Source: Streptomyces stelliscabiei
GTDB taxonomy: Bacteria; Actinomycetota; Actinomycetes; Streptomycetales; Streptomycetaceae
Length of the DNA stretch: 64,000 bases
Assembly (NCBI RefSeq): GCF_014873495.1
Contig: NZ_JADBGF010000001.1
Coordinates: 8,928,001 to 8,992,000, forward strand
Direction of reading: 5' to 3'
The translations under genes and the position numbers were made by a program. Within the stretch, counting starts at the first letter, position 1; the number at the start of each line of letters is the position of its first letter. The notes beneath the pieces were generated by a model. The model did not search any database. It was not told where the DNA came from and saw only the letters and a list, made by a program, of their open reading frames with translations. Shown here one piece after another: positions 61,970-64,000 of this stretch.

Positions 61970-64000
61970 ATGCCGGACGAACAGAAGCTTCTTGAGTACC
62001 TCAGGCGGGCGACCGCGGACCTCGGGCAGGCGCGTCAGCGGCTGCGCGAGGAGGAGGACGCCAGGCACGAGCCCATCGCGATCGTCTCGATGAGCTGCCG
62101 CTACCCCGGTGGCGCCGACGACCCCGAGCAGCTCTGGGACCTGGTGTCCTCCGGCACCGACGCCATCTCCGAGTGGCCGGCCGACCGGGGCTGGGACACG
62201 GCCGCCCTCTACGACCCGGACCCCGACCGGCCGGGCACCTCCTACACCCGGCACGGCGGATTCCTGCACCGGGCGGGGGAGTTCGACGCCGCGTTCTTCG
62301 GCATGTCACCGCGCGAGGCCCTCGCCACCGACCCGCAGCAGCGGCTCCTCCTGGAGACCTCCTGGGAGACGCTGGAACGCGCGGGCCTCGACCCGGCGGC
62401 CCTGAAGGGCTCCGCGACCGGCGTCTTCGTCGGCGCCATGACCAACGACTACGGCGACGGCTCCCGAGACCGGTCCGACGTCCAGGGCCTGCTCCACACC
62501 GGCACCGCCGGCAGCGTGATCTCCGGCCGGATCTCCTACACCCTGGGCCTGGAGGGCCCGGCGGTGACCGTCGACACCGCCTGCTCGTCCTCGCTGGTCG
62601 CCCTGCATCTCGCGATACGCGCGCTGCGCTCCGGCGAGTGCTCCCTCGCCCTCGCGTGCGGTGTCACCGTCATGCCGCACCCCGACCCGTTCGTCGCGTT
62701 CAGCCGGCAGCGCGCCCTGGCACCCGACGGCCGCTGCAAGGCCTTCGCGGCCGACGCCGACGGCACCTCGTGGTCCGAGGGCGCGGGTGTGCTGCTGCTG
62801 GAGCGGTTGTCGGACGCGCGGCGGCACGGTCGGCGGGTGCTGGCGGTGGTGCGGGGCAGCGCGGTGAACCAGGACGGGGCCAGCAATGGTCTGACGGCGC
62901 CGAACGGTCCCTCGCAGCAGCGGGTGATCCGGGCGGCGCTGGCGGACGCCCGGCTGTTGCCCGGTGATGTGGACGCGGTGGAGGCGCACGGCACGGGGAC
63001 CCGGCTCGGGGACCCGATCGAGGCGCAGGCGCTGCTCGCGACGTACGGCCAGGACCGTGAAGAGCCGCTGTGGCTGGGGTCGTTGAAGTCGAACATCGGG
63101 CACTCCTCGGCGGCCGCCGGGGTGGGTGGCGTGATCAAGATGGTGCAGGCGATGCGCCACGGGGTGCTGCCCCGGACCCTGCACGTGGACGCGCCCTCCC
63201 CGCAGGTCGACTGGTCCTCCGGCGCGGTCCGGCTGCTGACCGAGGAGCGTTCCTGGCCCACCGGCCCCGAGCGCCCCCGCCGCGCCGCCGTGTCCGGATT
63301 CGGCGTGAGCGGCACCAACGCCCACGTGATCCTGGAGGAGGCACCCCCGGCGGAGGACTCCGCCCCCGCCGGGACCACCGAGCCCGACGACACCGCCCGG
63401 GCCACGGAGTCCGGTGACCCGACGCCGCTGCCGCTGGTGCCCTGGGTGCTCTCCGCCCGCAGCGAGGAGGCGCTGACCGAGCGGGCACGGCAGCTGCTCC
63501 CCCTCGTCGACCTGCTCGACGCGGACCCCGGCCTCCGTGCCGGCGCCGTCGCACGGGCCCTCGCCACCGGCCGGTCGGCGTTCGAGCACCGCGCCGTGGT
63601 GGTCGCGGGCGACCCGGACGGCTTCCGTGCGGGACTCACCGGCCTGGTGACCGGCGCCGAGGCCGCGGGGGTCGTCCGTGGTGTCGCGGGACCCGCGGGC
63701 CGTACCGTCTTCGTCTTCCCCGGCCAGGGCTCCCAGTGGACCGGCATGGCACTCGGCCTGCTCGACTCCTCACCGGTCTTCGCCGCCCGCATGGCCGCCT
63801 GCGAACGCGCCCTCGCCCCGCACGTGGACTGGTCGCTCGCCGCCGTCCTGCGCGGCGACGCGGGCACCCCGCCGCTGGACCGCGTCGACGTGGTCCAGCC
63901 CGCGCTGTGGGCGGTGATGGTCTCCCTGGCCGCGCTGTGGCGCTCGGCCGGTGTGGAACCGGACGCCGTGCTCGGCCACTCGCAGGGCGAGATCGCCGCC
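61970..64000 (+). CDS. Type I modular PKS, module 5 onward (partial)
   Basis: The first 677 residues of the third PKS gene; it continues past the window. A docking coiled coil (KLLEYLRRATADLGQARQRL) precedes a complete KS (about 62072-63340) with the active Cys205 in DTACSSS, HGTGTRLG and the second catalytic His in SNIGHSS. The AT begins near 63702, with RVDVVQPALWAV and GHSQGE at the very end, the methylmalonyl pattern. ATG 61970 follows GAGGAG 14 bp after the previous stop. In the concanamycin model this module adds the next CH(CH3) and creates the hydroxyl beside it. Confidence 0.92.
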   Translation, partial: MPDEQKLLEYLRRATADLGQARQRLREEEDARHEPIAIVSMSCRYPGGADDPEQLWDLVSSGTDAISEWPADRGWDTAALYDPDPDRPGTSYTRHGGFLHRAGEFDAAFFGMSPREALATDPQQRLLLETSWETLERAGLDPAALKGSATGVFVGAMTNDYGDGSRDRSDVQGLLHTGTAGSVISGRISYTLGLEGPAVTVDTACSSSLVALHLAIRALRSGECSLALACGVTVMPHPDPFVAFSRQRALAPDGRCKAFAADADGTSWSEGAGVLLLERLSDARRHGRRVLAVVRGSAVNQDGASNGLTAPNGPSQQRVIRAALADARLLPGDVDAVEAHGTGTRLGDPIEAQALLATYGQDREEPLWLGSLKSNIGHSSAAAGVGGVIKMVQAMRHGVLPRTLHVDAPSPQVDWSSGAVRLLTEERSWPTGPERPRRAAVSGFGVSGTNAHVILEEAPPAEDSAPAGTTEPDDTARATESGDPTPLPLVPWVLSARSEEALTERARQLLPLVDLLDADPGLRAGAVARALATGRSAFEHRAVVVAGDPDGFRAGLTGLVTGAEAAGVVRGVAGPAGRTVFVFPGQGSQWTGMALGLLDSSPVFAARMAACERALAPHVDWSLAAVLRGDAGTPPLDRVDVVQPALWAVMVSLAALWRSAGVEPDAVLGHSQGEIAA

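Overview
The window is very GC-rich, with coding third positions dominated by C and G, GGAG-type ribosome binding sites, WhiB, LAL and SARP regulators, and rare TTA codons confined to a few regulatory or accessory genes. This points to a Streptomyces or close relative. No strain name can be read from the sequence.

Region 1 (1-12.3 kb) is ordinary chromosome: an Atz/Trz-type amidohydrolase, a minus-strand set of alpha/beta hydrolase, WhiB-like regulator and Dps, a TauE/SafE permease, a DUF309 protein, tRNA-Pro(GGG), a class II glutamine amidotransferase, and a hydroxyquinol cassette. The cassette has an AcoR-like GAF/AAA/Fis regulator diverging from an FAD monooxygenase, an intradiol dioxygenase and a maleylacetate reductase, with a perfect palindrome in the divergent promoter region.

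Region 2 (12.7-22.1 kb) is an Fxs (FxSxx-COOH, triceptide-type RiPP) locus. It holds fxsA (peptide ending FESAL), fxsB (radical SAM/SPASM), fxsC (TIR-like) and fxsT (KGG-type P-loop, TIR-like, NB-ARC and TPR). After a terminator and a decayed gene comes a second fxsA-fxsB pair whose precursor carries FES but continues six residues past the usual end. TTA codons in fxsB and fxsC suggest bldA-dependent expression. A second, apparently identical tRNA-Pro(GGG) closes the region, so 17.3 kb is bracketed by direct tRNA copies.

Region 3 (22.4-33.2 kb) is a deoxysugar supply and transfer region on the minus strand: rmlB/rmlA, an O-carbamoyltransferase, a 4-ketoreductase, a Gfo/Idh 3-ketoreductase, a 2,3-dehydratase and a glycosyltransferase. 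It is scarred by a direct repeat of about 313 bp, a truncated glycosyltransferase copy, transposase relics (ISAs1-like and IS256-like) and a truncated SARP gene. No 3,5-epimerase is present, which fits a carbamoylated 2,6-dideoxy-D-hexose.

Region 4 (33.7-64 kb) has a TTA-containing LAL regulator, a translationally coupled discrete acyltransferase and PaaK-like adenylating enzyme, and a modular type I PKS running off the right edge. Loading: KSQ-AT(malonyl)-ACP. Module 1: KS-AT(mal)-DH-KR-ACP. Module 2: KS-AT(methylmalonyl)-KR-ACP. Module 3: KS-AT(mal)-KR-ACP. Module 4: KS-AT(methylmalonyl)-inactive KR-ACP. Module 5 starts KS-AT(methylmalonyl). The predicted chain is propenyl, CH(OH), CH(CH3), CH(OH), CH2, C(=O), CH(CH3). 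This is the hemiketal tetrahydropyran end of concanamycin, whose C-4 oxygen of that ring carries a carbamoylated 2-deoxy-D-rhamnose. Together, regions 3 and 4 are best read as the first part of a concanamycin-type V-ATPase inhibitor cluster. That assignment is inference from domain logic, not from a database match.
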